Assembly (NCBI RefSeq): GCF_014764705.1
Contig: NZ_JACXXG010000020.1
Span: forward strand, 21,800 to 85,799
DNA: 64,000 nucleotides
Direction: 5' to 3'
DNA from: Stutzerimonas kunmingensis
GTDB lineage: Bacteria > Pseudomonadota > Gammaproteobacteria > Pseudomonadales > Pseudomonadaceae
A program made the position numbers and the translations under genes. Positions 17,108 to 27,436 of this stretch are shown here, in pieces (the first letter of the stretch is position 1; each line of letters opens with the position of its first letter). Under the pieces are notes generated by a model. The model worked only from the letters and a program-made list of their open reading frames with translations. It was not told the DNA's origin and did not search any database.

Positions 17108-18502
17108 TTACTCGGCCGGGTTGGCGGCGTTGTCGCCCGGACCACGGCGACGGCGCCCCCCGCGACGACGCTTCTTCGCTCCGCCGGCTTCTTCCTTGTT
17201 GCTGAGGCCGCGAATCATGTTGCGACGTTCGCTGTCGCTGGCTTCCTGATATTCGGTCCACCAGTCGCCGAGGCCGTTGGTTTTCTCTCCGGCGCTTTCG
17301 CGTAGCAGAAGGAAATCGTAGCCAGCGCGGAAGCGCGGATTTTCCAGCAACTGATCGGCGCGGCGCCCCTGGCGGCGCGGCAGGCGCTCCTGCATGTCCC
17401 AGATCTCGCGCATGGGGATGGTGAAGCGCTTGGGAATCGCGGTGCGCTGGCACTGCTCCCAGATGATGTCGTGCGCCGCTTCCTGCATCGCCGGGATCGG
17501 CGGCATGCCACGGTCCTGCAGTTCCAGTACGCGGGCGGGCAGGGCGGGCCAGAGCAGTGCGGCAAAGAGGAATGCCGGCGTCACCGGTTTTCCCTGCTGA
17601 ATGCGCAGGTCGGTGTTGGCCAGGGCGTTGCGGATCAGCGTGCCGGCGTATTCCGGGTTGCGCTCGAGTGCTGCGGCGCTCGCCGGGAACAGCGGGGCGA
17701 AGAGATCGTATTCGAGCAGCAGCTCGAAGGTGCGCTCGGCCTTGCCGCCGAGGAATAGCTTGAGCACTTCGTCGAACAGGCGTGCCGAGGGAATGCCGTC
17801 GAGCAGGTCGGCGAGGTCGACGATGGGTTCGGCGCTGTGCCGTTCGATCTCGAAGTCGAGCTTGGCGGCGAAACGCACGGCACGCAGCATGCGCACCGGG
17901 TCTTCCTGATAGCGCTGCTCGGGGTCGCCGATCAGACGGATCAGGCGATTGCGGATGTCGTGTACGCCACGGGTGTGGTCGAGGATGCGCTCGGTAGTCG
18001 GATCGTAATACAGCGCATTGATGGTGAAGTCGCGGCGCTGGGCATCGTCTTCGAGGGTGCCATAGATGTTGTCACGCAGGATGCGGCCGCTCTCGTTGCG
18101 CGAAGCGAGATGGCTGGCGTCGTCGTCATCCTCTTCCGGATGGCTGGCGCGGAAGGTGGCGACCTCGATGATCTCGCGACCGAAATGCACATGCACCAGC
18201 TTGAAACGGCGTCCGATCACGCGGGCGTTGCGGAATTCGGCGCGGACCTGTTCGGGGGTCGCGCTGGTCGCAACGTCGTAATCCTTGGGATTCAGCTGCA
18301 GCAGCAGGTCGCGCACGCAGCCGCCGACCACATATGCCTCGTAACCCGCCTGCTGCAGTCGTTCGACCACGCTCACCGCGTAACGACTGATCTCGTTGCG
18401 ATGCAGGGAATGCTGCCGGCTGGACAGAATTTCAGGTGTGCGGCGGGGATGCGGGATGCGGCGCAGAGGAAGACGAAAAGACTGGAACAGCTTTTTCAGC
18501 AT
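17108..18502 (-). CDS. pcnB: Poly(A) polymerase I
   Basis: PcnB adds poly(A) tails to RNA 3' ends and marks them for decay. It has 464 residues from the ATG at 18502; a TTG at 18511 is a less likely start. The nucleotidyltransferase motif AYVVGGCVRDLLLQLNPKDYDVAT lies near residue 60, with RRFKLVHVHFG and RRDFTINALYYDP following. The C-terminal tail is rich in Arg/Lys (KKRRRGGRRRR), typical of PcnB. Its position after cbrAB-crcZ is conserved in Pseudomonas. Confidence 0.96.
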   Translation of the reverse strand: MLKKLFQSFRLPLRRIPHPRRTPEILSSRQHSLHRNEISRYAVSVVERLQQAGYEAYVVGGCVRDLLLQLNPKDYDVATSATPEQVRAEFRNARVIGRRFKLVHVHFGREIIEVATFRASHPEEDDDDASHLASRNESGRILRDNIYGTLEDDAQRRDFTINALYYDPTTERILDHTRGVHDIRNRLIRLIGDPEQRYQEDPVRMLRAVRFAAKLDFEIERHSAEPIVDLADLLDGIPSARLFDEVLKLFLGGKAERTFELLLEYDLFAPLFPASAAALERNPEYAGTLIRNALANTDLRIQQGKPVTPAFLFAALLWPALPARVLELQDRGMPPIPAMQEAAHDIIWEQCQRTAIPKRFTIPMREIWDMQERLPRRQGRRADQLLENPRFRAGYDFLLLRESAGEKTNGLGDWWTEYQEASDSERRNMIRGLSNKEEAGGAKKRRRGGRRRRGPGDNAANPAE

Positions 18503-18722
18503 GGGGGGCAACTGTGTGGCGGAAGACGGGCCGGTGTCGCGAATGGCCGCGAAACCTGCGCGGATTCTAGCACCGAGAGTGCTGGATGTTGAACGATGCG
18601 CAGGGAGGTGTCAAAAAGCATCGTGCGCCGCGTCACGCAGGCAGTGCTTGGCGCAGGGCGGAGGCCGCGCGATTGTCGAGCAGTAAGACTGCTGTGAAGG
18701 AAAATGGGTAAGCCCCGGATAG

Positions 18723-19088
18723 CACAAAGGGGAGCCGAAGCTCCCCTTTGAATACTGTTGCGTGCTTTATTGTTATTAGTCGCTCAGGCGTTGCTGTTCT
18801 TGTTGTTCGCCTGTTCCATCGGGCCGTGGCCGTCAGGAGCACTCCACACTGGGAGCTAATAGCAAACGGATTTCTTTGGTCGCTGACTTTGCCTTGATCT
18901 TCGATCCAACCAGTGCGGGCCCTGCTAATGCAGTTTTTTGTTGTTCTCGGCCTGGTCGTGGGGCGAACCCCGTGGCAAGTCCTCTCCAAAAGAATCAGTT
19001 AGCTGCGCCTCCGCCTTCTTGTCGTTATTTTGCTGGAGCCGTTACGTCTTGTTCTTATTGTGGGATCTGCTTGTTATTGTTGTTGTGC
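18723..19088 (-). ncRNA. crcZ: CrcZ, Hfq/Crc-sequestering small RNA
   Basis: The gap between cbrB and pcnB, read on the minus strand, begins GCACAACAACAATAACAAG and carries about six A-rich CA motifs of the AAnAAn type. Examples are GAGAACAACAAAAAACTG, GCGAACAACAAGAACAGC and CTAATAACAATAAAGC. It ends in a GGGGAGC-TTCG-GCTCCCC hairpin. Known CrcZ has the same position, motifs and similar size (about 400 nt in P. aeruginosa). CrcZ binds Hfq with Crc and so relieves carbon catabolite repression. A sigma54 promoter, an IHF site and a CbrB-type palindrome lie upstream. The 5' end is inferred from promoter spacing. No protein is expected here. Confidence 0.93.
18726..18749 (-). terminator. Terminator hairpin of crcZ
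   Basis: AAAGGGGAGC and GCTCCCCTTT pair perfectly around CGAA. The minus-strand tail is only TTTG, so the U tract is short, but the very stable stem probably forms the 3' end of CrcZ. Confidence 0.75.
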
Positions 19089-19097
19089 CTGTAAGTA

Positions 19098-19113
19098 AGC
19101 AGTTGTCGTGCCA
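19098..19113 (-). promoter_or_regulatory. Sigma54 promoter of crcZ
   Basis: On the minus strand TGGCAC-GACAA-CTGCT matches the -24/-12 consensus, with GG and GC separated by 10 bases. The predicted start, 11-12 bases after the -12 GC, falls at about 19088, on the first base of the CrcZ sequence. Confidence 0.85.
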
Positions 19114-19132
19114 GATTTTGAAAATCCTTATT

Positions 19133-19145
19133 TATCAACGGCTTG
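19133..19145 (+). promoter_or_regulatory. IHF-binding site candidate at the crcZ promoter
   Basis: TATCAACGGCTTG is an exact WATCAANNNNTTR match. It lies between the sigma54 promoter and the palindrome at 19210-19236. IHF is known to be required for crcZ expression in P. aeruginosa. Confidence 0.65.
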
Positions 19146-19172
19146 GTAATTGCCTGGGCTGAGGCGGGCAAT

Positions 19173-19210
19173 AAAAAACCGGGGCAGCGTTACCGTTGCT
19201 CCCGGTTTTT
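19173..19210 (-). terminator. Rho-independent terminator after cbrB
   Basis: On the minus strand ACCGGGAGCAACG-GTAA-CGCTGCCCCGGT forms a long stem with mismatches, followed by TTTTTTA. It separates cbrAB mRNA from crcZ, which has its own promoter. Confidence 0.8.
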
Positions 19211-19236
19211 GTTACGAGTCATGGCTGGCGGTAACA
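19210..19236 (-). promoter_or_regulatory. CbrB upstream activating palindrome for crcZ
   Basis: TGTTAC-N15-GTAACA is a perfect 6-bp inverted repeat just after the cbrB stop. Its centre is about 135 bases upstream of the crcZ start. CbrB is known to activate crcZ from a conserved palindromic site of this kind. Assignment to CbrB is inference from position and symmetry. Confidence 0.7.
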
Positions 19237-19238
19237 GA

Positions 19239-20651
19239 TTACCCGGCCGCGCTACTCGACTTGCGCCGCGGAATTCCCAGGCGCTGGCGGCGTTCCCACA
19301 GACATTTGCGGCTGATGCCCAGCTTGCGAGCCAGCTCGGTCTCGGTCATGTGATCCTGATGCTCGAGTACGAAGTGCTGGAAGTAGTCCTCCAGCGACAG
19401 ATCCTCGGTCGGCTCGTTGCCCGTGGCAATGCCGCGAATGGTGCCAAGCGGCTCGTCGAAATCGTCGTCCAGTTCGTCCAGCTCGATATCGATGCCCAGC
19501 AGCTCGGCATCGATCTCCGGGCTTTCGCTGAGAATGGCTGCGCGCTCGATCGCGTTTTCCAGCTCGCGAACGTTGCCCGGCCACGAGTAGTGACGGATCG
19601 CCTGCTCGGCATCGCGGGAAAAATGCAGGTCGTCGCTGCTCATGCGCTCGCCCTGGCGTGCCAGGAACGCTTTGGCGATCTCCAGCACGTCACCACCCCG
19701 CTCGCGCAGCGGCGGCAGCTTGAGCGCGATGACGTGCAGCCGGTAGTAGAGGTCTTCACGGAACTGCCCGGTCTTGGCCAGGGTTTTCAGGTCGCGGTGA
19801 GTGGCGGCGATGAGGCGCACATCGACCTTCTGCGATTGCACCGAGCCAACCCGGCGGATCTCGCCTTCCTGCAGGACCCGGAGCAGACGTGCCTGTGCCT
19901 CGAGCGGCAGTTCGCCGATCTCGTCGAGAAACAGAGTGCCACCGTCAGCGGCTTCGACCAGCCCGGCGCGGCCAGCGCTGGCGCCGGTGAAGGCGCCTTT
20001 CTCGTGCCCGAACAGTTCGGATTCGATCAGCGTTTCCGGGATGGCCGCGCAGTTGACGGAAATCATCGGGGCCTTGGCGCGGCGCGAGAGGTTATGCAGA
20101 GCGCGGGCGACCAGTTCCTTGCCGGTGCCCGATTCGCCCTGGATCAGCACGTTGGAATCGGTCGGTGCGACCTTGCGGATCTTGCCGAACAGGTCCTGCA
20201 TGGGCGCGCAGTGGCCGATGATGCCGATGTCTTCTCGGTCGGTTGTCGCTGAGGCGGCGCTTGCGCCACGGGAGGGCTGCGCCTGTACCGCGGTGTTGTG
20301 CTGATGGTCGGTGAGGATGCGTGCCACGGTCTGCAGCATCTCGTCATGGTCGAACGGTTTGGCGATGTAGTCGACTGCGCCCATCTTCATCGAGTCCACG
20401 GCCGAGCGCAGGCTGGCGTAGCTGGTCATGATCAGCACCGGCGTACCTTCGGCGAGCTTGATCAGCTCGGTGCCGGGGGCGCCGGGAAGTCTCAGGTCGC
20501 TGACGATGAGGTCGAAACCCGGGATGCTGTAGCGCTCCTGTGCTTCCTGCACCGAGCCGGCTTCGCTGACCTCGTACTGGTTACGCTCGAGGAGGCGTCG
20601 CAGGGCGGAGCGGATGATGGTTTCGTCTTCGACGATCAGAATGTGTGACAT
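19239..20651 (-). CDS. cbrB: Response regulator CbrB (NtrC-type sigma54 activator)
   Basis: CbrB activates sigma54 promoters, above all crcZ, when carbon sources are poor. The 470 residues contain a receiver domain (about 1-120, phospho-acceptor Asp near 52 in LIVSDLRLP). An AAA+ domain follows with Walker A GESGTGKE, the sigma54-contact loop GAFTGA and a Walker B motif ([12 protein letters not shown]). A C-terminal Fis-type helix-turn-helix has [21 protein letters not shown]. It lies 61 bases after cbrA, so the pair is co-transcribed. Confidence 0.96.
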   Translation of the reverse strand: MSHILIVEDETIIRSALRRLLERNQYEVSEAGSVQEAQERYSIPGFDLIVSDLRLPGAPGTELIKLAEGTPVLIMTSYASLRSAVDSMKMGAVDYIAKPFDHDEMLQTVARILTDHQHNTAVQAQPSRGASAASATTDREDIGIIGHCAPMQDLFGKIRKVAPTDSNVLIQGESGTGKELVARALHNLSRRAKAPMISVNCAAIPETLIESELFGHEKGAFTGASAGRAGLVEAADGGTLFLDEIGELPLEAQARLLRVLQEGEIRRVGSVQSQKVDVRLIAATHRDLKTLAKTGQFREDLYYRLHVIALKLPPLRERGGDVLEIAKAFLARQGERMSSDDLHFSRDAEQAIRHYSWPGNVRELENAIERAAILSESPEIDAELLGIDIELDELDDDFDEPLGTIRGIATGNEPTEDLSLEDYFQHFVLEHQDHMTETELARKLGISRKCLWERRQRLGIPRRKSSSAAG

Positions 20652-20712
20652 CAGTACTCTCTCGACGGTCTGGAGGCATAACCGGTAAAGGGCCGGTACG
20701 GCAGTCGCCTCT

Positions 20713-23667
20713 TCAACTTACGGCATGGGACGCTTCGACATGCCGCGGCAGGGTGATGCGAAAACGGGTGCCGCGCTGTGTTTCCGGGTCGGCCGGGCTG
20801 TCGATATCGATCTGGCCATAATGCTCTTCAATGATCGAATAGACCAGCGCGAGGCCCAGGCCGGTGCCTTCGCCAGGGTCCTTGGTGGTGAAGAATGGCT
20901 CGAACAGCCGGTCCTGGATGTCCTTCGGAATGCCGCTGCCTTCGTCTTCCACCGTCAGGTACACCGTCTGTTCGGCAACTTCGCTGCTGATGCGGATCAA
21001 GCCGCCTTGCGGCGACGCGTCGCGGGCGTTGGATAGCAGGTTGATCAGCACCTGGGCGAGGCGCTGCGGATCGCCCTCGGCGAAATGTGTCGGATCGCAG
21101 ATGTTGATGAACTGCACTTCGGTGCGGTTGCGGTTGAGTGAGAGCAGGCCGATGGCGTCCTGCGTCACCTGCGCCAGGCTCACCGGATACAGCTGGTGCT
21201 GGCGCTCGCCGGCGTGGGCGAAGCTCATCAGCGATTGCACGATGCGCGATACGCGTTTGGTCTGCTCGATGATCTGGCCGCTGATCTCGACGATCTCTCC
21301 ATCGCCTTCGCGTTCGTCCCGCAGGTTCTGCGCCAGGCAGGCGATGCCGGTGATCGGATTGCCGATCTCGTGCGCCACGCCGGCGGCCAGGCGGCCAATG
21401 CTCGCCAGGCGTTCGGAGTGAACCAGGCGGTCTTCGAGCTGCTGTGTTTCGGTCAGGTCCTCGACCAGCAGCACGAGGCCGCTGTTGCCCGGTGCCAGTG
21501 GCTCAGCAATGGCTGCCTTGTGCAGATTGAGGCAGCGGCGATGCCCATTGTGTGCTAGCCGCTGCTTGTGCAGGTGTTCATCGGCCTGCTCGATGAAGTC
21601 GCTCAGCAGGCTGCGCCAGGGTTCGGCGATGGTCGTCAGGCGCGAGCCGACGACTTGCAGCGCGGGGATCTCGGTGAGTTCCTCGAGCGCACGGTTCCAC
21701 ATGAGGATTTCCTGATCCTTGGCCAGCGAGCAGACCCCCATGGGCAGCTCTTGCAATGTCTGGCGGTGATAGCGGCGCAGGGCGTCCAGTTCCGCGGCCA
21801 GGCCGGTCAGGCGCGAGTGATACTCCTCCAGGCGGCTTTCGATGAAGTGGATGTCCTCGGTGATGTAGCCGTCGGCACCGTTCTTGTAGGCCAGGAAGTT
21901 CTCGACGATGTCCTGGGCTACGCTGGGGCCCATTAGGCCGGAGAGATTAGCTTCGATACGATCGCGCAGGCGGCGCAGCGCGTAGGGGCGATGCTCGTCG
22001 AACGGTAGCTGCAGATCGCGCAGGGCCTGTTCCACCTCCCGTTGCGCGGTCTTGGCGCCCAGTGGCTTGGCCAGCTGAGTGGCGAACTCCTGTGGTGAGG
22101 CGGCGATCAGTTCGCGCCGTTGCGGGCGGCGGACGTTCTCTACGGCGCAGGCCTCGGCAGCGCTCTGCTCCTCGGGGCTGGTTTCACTGAAGATCGAGAA
22201 CAGCGAGAGCGCCAGGACGTTGACCGCCAGTGACGCGATTGCCGCCAGATGCCAGCTGGTGTCGTCCAGTACATAGACGACGTTGAACAGCGGAATGTAG
22301 AAACCGTCCAGGTTGCCTACCAGCGGCAGCAGCATGGTCACTACCCAGACGCCGATGCCGGCCAGCAGGCCCGCGATGTAGCCGCGGCGATTGGCGGTCG
22401 GCCAGTAGAGTACGGACAGCACGCCCGGCAGGAACTGCAGGGTGGCGACGAAGGCGACGATGCCGAGGTTGGACAGGTCCTGCTCGGCACCGAGCAGCAG
22501 GTAGAAGCCGTAACCGGCCATGATGATGGCGAAGATCAGGCTGCGGCGCGTCCACTTCAGCCAGCGGTAGATGTTGCCTTCGCTGGATGGCTGATACAGC
22601 GGCAGCACCAAGTGGTTGAGCGCCATGCCCGACAGTGCCAGGGTGCTGACGATGATCAGCCCGCTGGATGCCGAGAGACCGCCGACGAAGGCCAGCAGTG
22701 CCAGGGTTTCGCTCTGTGCGGCGATGCCCAGGCCCAAGGTGAAGTACTCGGGGTTGGTGCTGACCCCCAGCTTGAGTCCGGCCCAGAGGATCAGCGGCAC
22801 GGCCAGGCTCATCAGCAGCAGATAGAGCGGCAGGCCCCAGCTGGCGCTCACCAGGCCGCGAGGATCGAGGTTCTCGGTGAAGGTCATGTGATACATGTGC
22901 GGCATCACGATGGCCGAGGCAAAGAACACCAGCAGCAGTGTGCGCCAGGGCCCTTCCTGCAAGGGCGTGTGCAATGCCTGCAGCGCCGACTGGTTCTGTA
23001 GCAGCCAGATTTCCAGCTGATGCGGGCCGCCGAATACCACATACAGGGCGTAGAGGCCGATGGCACCGAAGGTCACCAGCTTGACGATGGATTCGAAGGC
23101 GATGGCGAACACCAGGCCTTCGTGCTTCTCCCGCGTGGCGATGTGGCGGGCGCCGAAGAGGATGGTGAACAGCATGATCATCAGGCAATAGCCCAGCGCC
23201 ACGCGCTCCTGCAGCGGCTCCAGAGTGAGAATGCCGATGGCGTCGGCCACCGCCTGGATCTGCAGAGCGAGCAACGGCAGCATGCCGATCAGCATGACCA
23301 GCGTGGTCAGCGCCCCGCTCCAGGTGCTGCGAAAGCGGAAGGCGACCAGATCGGCCAGTGACGAGAGCTGGTAGGTGCGGGTGATCCGCAGGATCGGATA
23401 GAGCAGCACCGGCGCCAGCAGGAACGCGCCGCAAACCCCGAGATAGGTGGCGAGAAAGCCGTAACCGTACTGGTAGGCCAGACCTACCGTGCCGTAGAAG
23501 GTCCAGGCGCTGGCGTAGACGCCCAGCGACAATGTGTAGGTCAGCGGGTGGCGGATTACCCAGCGAGGAATCAATCCGCGCTCGCTGACCCAGGCGACGC
23601 CGAACAGCATGATCAGGTAGGCAACGCTGATCAGGATCAGGTGGCTCAGGCTAAAGCTCGTCTGCAT
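20713..23667 (-). CDS. cbrA: Sensor histidine kinase CbrA with transporter-like domain
   Basis: CbrA is an unusual kinase whose N-terminal half (about residues 10-490) is a multi-helix SLC5/sodium:solute symporter-type domain, linked to histidine transport in other pseudomonads. A PAS-like region follows (about 630-740). The HisKA box [13 protein letters not shown] has its phospho-His near 770. The ATPase domain has [17 protein letters not shown] and [10 protein letters not shown]. The protein has 984 residues from the ATG at 23667; a GTG lies directly before it at 23670. It overlaps the end of cbrX by 17 bases. Confidence 0.96.
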   Translation of the reverse strand: MQTSFSLSHLILISVAYLIMLFGVAWVSERGLIPRWVIRHPLTYTLSLGVYASAWTFYGTVGLAYQYGYGFLATYLGVCGAFLLAPVLLYPILRITRTYQLSSLADLVAFRFRSTWSGALTTLVMLIGMLPLLALQIQAVADAIGILTLEPLQERVALGYCLMIMLFTILFGARHIATREKHEGLVFAIAFESIVKLVTFGAIGLYALYVVFGGPHQLEIWLLQNQSALQALHTPLQEGPWRTLLLVFFASAIVMPHMYHMTFTENLDPRGLVSASWGLPLYLLLMSLAVPLILWAGLKLGVSTNPEYFTLGLGIAAQSETLALLAFVGGLSASSGLIIVSTLALSGMALNHLVLPLYQPSSEGNIYRWLKWTRRSLIFAIIMAGYGFYLLLGAEQDLSNLGIVAFVATLQFLPGVLSVLYWPTANRRGYIAGLLAGIGVWVVTMLLPLVGNLDGFYIPLFNVVYVLDDTSWHLAAIASLAVNVLALSLFSIFSETSPEEQSAAEACAVENVRRPQRRELIAASPQEFATQLAKPLGAKTAQREVEQALRDLQLPFDEHRPYALRRLRDRIEANLSGLMGPSVAQDIVENFLAYKNGADGYITEDIHFIESRLEEYHSRLTGLAAELDALRRYHRQTLQELPMGVCSLAKDQEILMWNRALEELTEIPALQVVGSRLTTIAEPWRSLLSDFIEQADEHLHKQRLAHNGHRRCLNLHKAAIAEPLAPGNSGLVLLVEDLTETQQLEDRLVHSERLASIGRLAAGVAHEIGNPITGIACLAQNLRDEREGDGEIVEISGQIIEQTKRVSRIVQSLMSFAHAGERQHQLYPVSLAQVTQDAIGLLSLNRNRTEVQFINICDPTHFAEGDPQRLAQVLINLLSNARDASPQGGLIRISSEVAEQTVYLTVEDEGSGIPKDIQDRLFEPFFTTKDPGEGTGLGLALVYSIIEEHYGQIDIDSPADPETQRGTRFRITLPRHVEASHAVS

Positions 23668-23827
23668 CACGCTGGCTCTGGAGGATGAAGGTCACCACGA
23701 TGAGGATCAGCCACAGCACGTAGGGCCGATACCAGGCCCCGTTGGGGTCGATCCACCAGTCCATGATGGCGGGGGAGAATAGATAGATCCCCACCACCAG
23801 GAGCAGCACCAGTCGGTAGATATACAT
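23651..23827 (-). CDS. cbrX: Small membrane protein CbrX upstream of cbrA
   Basis: This is a 58-residue protein with two hydrophobic segments (about residues 5-22 and 35-52) around a short tryptophan-rich loop, then a polar tail. A longer open frame continues upstream, but its sequence there is GC-driven and overlaps gluQRS. The stop lies inside the start of cbrA, so translation of the two is probably coupled. A small ORF of this kind before cbrA has been named cbrX in Pseudomonas putida. Its role is not established. Confidence 0.8.
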   Translation of the reverse strand: MYIYRLVLLLVVGIYLFSPAIMDWWIDPNGAWYRPYVLWLILIVVTFILQSQRDADEL

Positions 23828-23922
23828 GCCGGGTCTCGTGTCGGAAGTGGGGCGATGGTAGAGCAGCGGCGGGCGGCAAGCCACCTGCGGCAGGCAAAAG
23901 CTGGCGCAGCGTGGCAATCCGC

Positions 23923-24828
23923 CTAGCGCAGCTGCGATTCGGCCAGTGTCCGTGTGCGAGGGATGCGCTGAGCGTCCCAGTGCAGCACCGCCCAGGCGAG
24001 GATGTCGGCTGGCAGTGCGTCGTTCAGCTCTGTGGGCGGATGCTGGCCCAGCGCGCGCAAAGCACGCAGCAGCAGCGGACTGGCCTCGTGAGGCTGCAAG
24101 GGTGGCGAGCGGTAACTCTTGCCCAGCTTGTGTCCATCCGGCTGGATGATCAGCGGCAGATGCAGATAGCGCGGCTGGGGTAGACCGAGCACTTCCTGCA
24201 GGTACAGCTGACGCGGCGTGGAGTCGAGCAGATCGGCACCGCGTACGACGTCGGTTACTCCCTGCCATGCGTCATCCAGCACCACCGCCAGCTGATAGGC
24301 GATCAAGCCGTCGCGACGACGGATCACGAAATCGCCGACCTCGCGACCCAGGTGCTGGCGGAATTCGCCCTGCACGCGGTCTATGAAACCGTATTCGCGA
24401 TCAGGCACCCGCAAGCGAATGGCTGCGTCGTCGAGGCCGTGGCCGGCGTTGCGGCAGAAACCCGGGTATGGGCCCGGATAGCCTTCGAGCTGCTTGCGCG
24501 AGCAGGTGCAGGCATACGCCAAGCCTTCATCCAGCAGGCGCTCGATGGCTGCGCCGTAGGCGACCTGACGCTCGCTCTGGCGCAACATTTCGCCGTCCCA
24601 TTCGAATCCGTAGCTCGACAGCGTCTCGACGATGGCTCGCTGGGCGCCGGGCATCTCCCGTGGCGGGTCGATGTCTTCCATGCGCAGCAGCCAGCGGCCG
24701 CCGACCGCGCGGGCGTCAAGATAGGAAGCGAGGGCGGCCACCAGTGAGCCGAAATGCAGATAGCCGCTGGGTGTCGGGGCAAAACGGCCGACGTAGTGAT
24801 GGGTTTGGGACTGGGCAGGAAAGGGCAT
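23923..24828 (-). CDS. gluQ: Glutamyl-Q tRNA(Asp) synthetase
   Basis: GluQRS is a truncated glutamyl-tRNA synthetase without an anticodon-binding domain. It attaches glutamate to the queuosine base of tRNA(Asp). The 301 residues show the class I motifs GRFAPTPSGYLHFGSLVAAL (HIGH-like, near 18-35), a zinc-type CTCSRKQ...CRNAGH region near 105-130 and a KLGKS (KMSKS-like) motif near 234. It follows dksA in the same direction, a pairing known in many gammaproteobacteria, where the two are often co-transcribed. Confidence 0.95.
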   Translation of the reverse strand: MPFPAQSQTHHYVGRFAPTPSGYLHFGSLVAALASYLDARAVGGRWLLRMEDIDPPREMPGAQRAIVETLSSYGFEWDGEMLRQSERQVAYGAAIERLLDEGLAYACTCSRKQLEGYPGPYPGFCRNAGHGLDDAAIRLRVPDREYGFIDRVQGEFRQHLGREVGDFVIRRRDGLIAYQLAVVLDDAWQGVTDVVRGADLLDSTPRQLYLQEVLGLPQPRYLHLPLIIQPDGHKLGKSYRSPPLQPHEASPLLLRALRALGQHPPTELNDALPADILAWAVLHWDAQRIPRTRTLAESQLR

Positions 24829-24892
24829 GTTGGGGCCGGCGCTATCTGGGATGGCGGGGCGGATGAAACGCTGCAGGGGCTGGAAATGAAGC

Positions 24893-24910
24893 GGGGCGCC
24901 GAAGCGCCCC
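24893..24910 (-). terminator. Hairpin between dksA and gluQRS
   Basis: GGGGCGC-TTCG-GCGCCCC is a perfect 7-bp GC stem 9 bases after the dksA stop. On the minus strand it is followed by GCTTCATTT, a weak U tract. It may only partly terminate, lowering gluQRS expression relative to dksA. Confidence 0.55.
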
Positions 24911-24918
24911 GTTCGGGA

Positions 24919-25365
24919 TCAGGAACCGATCTGCTTTTCCTTGATCTCCGCCAGCGTCTTGCAGTCGATGCAGAGCGTAGCGGTAGGGCGGGCTTCCAGT
25001 CGGCGGATGCCGATCTCGACGCCGCAGGAATCGCACCAGCCGTACTCGTTGTCTTCGATCAGCTGCAGCGTCTCGTCGATCTTCTTGATCAGCTTGCGCT
25101 CGCGGTCGCGGGCGCGCAGTTCCAGGCTGAACTCTTCTTCCTGGCTGGCACGGTCGGCCGGATCGGGGAAGTTGGCAGCCTCGTCCTGCATGTGGTGCAC
25201 AGTGCGATCGACCTCTTCCATCAGCTCCTGTTTCCACTTGTTCAGGATGCCGGTGAAGTGGGCGCGCATCTTGTCGCTCATGTATTCCTCGCCCTTGCTT
25301 TCCTTATAGGGCTCGAAGGCGCGAATCAGTTGCTTGTTCGACGGTGTTTCTTTGGTAATGGGCAT
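24919..25365 (-). CDS. dksA: RNA polymerase-binding transcription factor DksA
   Basis: DksA enters the RNA polymerase secondary channel and works with ppGpp to repress rRNA promoters and activate amino-acid promoters. The 148 residues include a coiled-coil tip with the DPADRAS motif (near 70-76). A four-cysteine zinc finger CDSC-N17-CIDC lies near 114-138. All four cysteines are present, so this is the zinc-dependent form. An rRNA promoter and the dusB-fis promoter in this window are classes of target it would control. Confidence 0.97.
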   Translation of the reverse strand: MPITKETPSNKQLIRAFEPYKESKGEEYMSDKMRAHFTGILNKWKQELMEEVDRTVHHMQDEAANFPDPADRASQEEEFSLELRARDRERKLIKKIDETLQLIEDNEYGWCDSCGVEIGIRRLEARPTATLCIDCKTLAEIKEKQIGS

Positions 25366-25556
25366 GGATGAACGCCTCTCGCTATGTCCATTGCGCAGGA
25401 TGATTTGTCCCTTGCCGGCCCGTGCCGGCCCTGCGGCTGCAAGCGGGCGAACTTACCAGATCGGATCGGGGCGCGCTACTCCCGAATCCAACAGTAACTG
25501 CAGCGGCATCAGGACCTTGGGTAGAATTCACGTTTCGTTCTCAACAGGAAGGTCAG

Positions 25557-26729
25557 ATGACCTCGTCATACAGTGCGCGCAGCCGCGCAATAGAACCTTT
25601 CCACGTCATGGCGCTTTTGGAGCGGGCCAACCAACTGCAAGTTCAAGGCCACGACGTCATTCATCTGGAAATCGGCGAACCGGACTTCACCACCGCAGCG
25701 CCCATCGTGGCTGCAGGTCAAGCCGCGCTGGCCGCCGGGCATACGCGCTACACACCCGCCCGCGGCCTGCCGCAGCTGCGTCAAGCCATTGCCGGTTTCT
25801 ATGCGCAGCGCTACGGATTATCCATTGACCCCGAACGCATCCTGATTACGCCCGGTGGTTCCGGCGCGCTGCTGCTGGCTGCCAGCCTGCTGGTGGATCC
25901 GGGCAAGCACTGGTTGCTCGCCGATCCGGGCTACCCATGCAATCGGCATTTTCTGCGCCTGGTCGAAGGCTCTGCGCAACTGGTGCCGGTCGGCCCGGAG
26001 GTTCGTTATCAGCTGACCCCGGAGCTGGTCGAGCGCTACTGGGATCGCGACAGCGTCGGTGCGCTGGTCGCGTCGCCGGCCAATCCGACAGGCACGCTGC
26101 TGGAGCGTGACGAACTGGCCAGGCTGTCCGCGGCGCTGAGACAACGTGGCGGCCATTTGGTAGTCGACGAGATCTACCACGGGCTGACCTACGGTGTGGA
26201 TGCAGCGAGCGTGCTGGAAGTCGACGATGACGCCTTCGTGCTCAACAGTTTCTCCAAGTATTTCGGCATGACCGGCTGGCGCCTGGGCTGGCTGGTGGCG
26301 CCGCCGGCTGCGGTGCCGGAGCTGGAGAAACTGGCGCAGAACCTCTATATCAGCGCGCCGAGCATGGCTCAGCACGCAGCCCTGGCCTGCTTCGAGCCGG
26401 CGACGCTGGAGATCCTCGAGGCGCGCCGTGGCGAGTTCGCCCGTCGCCGCGATTTCCTGCTGCCAGCCTTGCGCGAGCTGGGCTTCGGCATCGCGGTCGA
26501 GCCGCAAGGCGCGTTCTATCTGTACGCCGACATCAGTGCCTTCGGCGGCGATGCCTACGCGTTCTGTCAGTACATGCTGGAAACCGAATTCGTCGCGATC
26601 ACCCCAGGCCTGGATTTCGGCCGCTTCCAGGCCGGACATCATGTGCGTTTCGCCTACACCCAGGACCTGCCGCGCCTGGAACAGGCTGTCGAGCGCATTG
26701 CCCGCGGCTTGCGCAGCTGGCAATCCTGA
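25557..26729 (+). CDS. PLP-dependent class I/II aminotransferase
   Basis: This 390-residue aminotransferase starts at the ATG at 25557 behind AGGAAGG. The lysine that binds pyridoxal phosphate lies in [16 protein letters not shown] near residue 236. ASPANPTGT (near 180) and the C-terminal HHVRFAYTQ arginine region bind cofactor and the substrate carboxylate. Fold-type I enzymes of this length include aspartate, alanine and aromatic aminotransferases; sequence alone does not fix the substrate. The stop overlaps the sfsA start (TGATG). Confidence 0.9.
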   Translation: MTSSYSARSRAIEPFHVMALLERANQLQVQGHDVIHLEIGEPDFTTAAPIVAAGQAALAAGHTRYTPARGLPQLRQAIAGFYAQRYGLSIDPERILITPGGSGALLLAASLLVDPGKHWLLADPGYPCNRHFLRLVEGSAQLVPVGPEVRYQLTPELVERYWDRDSVGALVASPANPTGTLLERDELARLSAALRQRGGHLVVDEIYHGLTYGVDAASVLEVDDDAFVLNSFSKYFGMTGWRLGWLVAPPAAVPELEKLAQNLYISAPSMAQHAALACFEPATLEILEARRGEFARRRDFLLPALRELGFGIAVEPQGAFYLYADISAFGGDAYAFCQYMLETEFVAITPGLDFGRFQAGHHVRFAYTQDLPRLEQAVERIARGLRSWQS

Positions 26730-27436
26730 TGCGTTTCGCGCAACCGCTGGAGCAGGGGCGACTGGTCAGGCGCTACAAGCGTTTTCTTGCCGATATCATC
26801 ACCGACGAGGGCGAAGCGCTGTGCATCCACTGCCCCAACACCGGCTCGATGCTCAATTGCATGGGCGAGGGTGCGCGGGTGTGGTTCCAGCGCAGCAGCG
26901 ATCCACGGCGCAAATTGCCGGGGACCTGGGAGCTGGTCGAAACCCCGCAGGGGCGGTTGGCATGCGTGAACACGGCGCGGGCCAATCCGCTGGTCGAGGA
27001 GGCGCTGCTGAACGGGCAGATTGCCGAGCTGGCCGGTTTCACGACGCTCAAGCGCGAGGTGGCTTATGGCGTGGAGAACAGCCGGGTGGATTTTCGTCTC
27101 GACTACGCCGGGACTGCCGCCTTCGTCGAGGTGAAGAGTGTCACCCTCGGCTTTGCCGAAACGCCAGTGGCGGCCTTTCCCGACGCCGTAACGACACGCG
27201 GCGCCAGGCACCTGCGTGAGCTGGCGACGCTGGCCCGTGCCGGTGTGCGTGCGGTGCAGCTGTACTGCGTCAATTTGAGCGGCATCGAAGCTGTGCGGCC
27301 GGCCGAGGAGATCGATCCGGCCTATGCCGCTGCGCTGCGGGAAGCGCAGGCGGCAGGCGTGGAAGTGCTGGCTTACGGCGTCGATCTTTCCGTCGAGGAG
27401 TTGCGTATTGCTGGCCGATTGCCGGTATTGCTCTGA
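26729..27436 (+). CDS. sfsA: SfsA family nuclease/regulator
   Basis: SfsA proteins were named for stimulating sugar fermentation in E. coli and are now described as DNA/RNA nucleases. The 235 residues begin [22 protein letters not shown] and contain [10 protein letters not shown] and [19 protein letters not shown], as in the family. VEVKSVTL mid-protein looks like a nuclease-type catalytic strand. It is translationally coupled to the aminotransferase gene. Confidence 0.93.
   Translation: MRFAQPLEQGRLVRRYKRFLADIITDEGEALCIHCPNTGSMLNCMGEGARVWFQRSSDPRRKLPGTWELVETPQGRLACVNTARANPLVEEALLNGQIAELAGFTTLKREVAYGVENSRVDFRLDYAGTAAFVEVKSVTLGFAETPVAAFPDAVTTRGARHLRELATLARAGVRAVQLYCVNLSGIEAVRPAEEIDPAYAAALREAQAAGVEVLAYGVDLSVEELRIAGRLPVLL

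Noticed and set aside
18633..18989. 118-codon minus-strand open frame between cbrB and pcnB
   Set aside because: It falls within CrcZ, starts without a ribosome site and runs through the terminator; the region is better explained as non-coding RNA.
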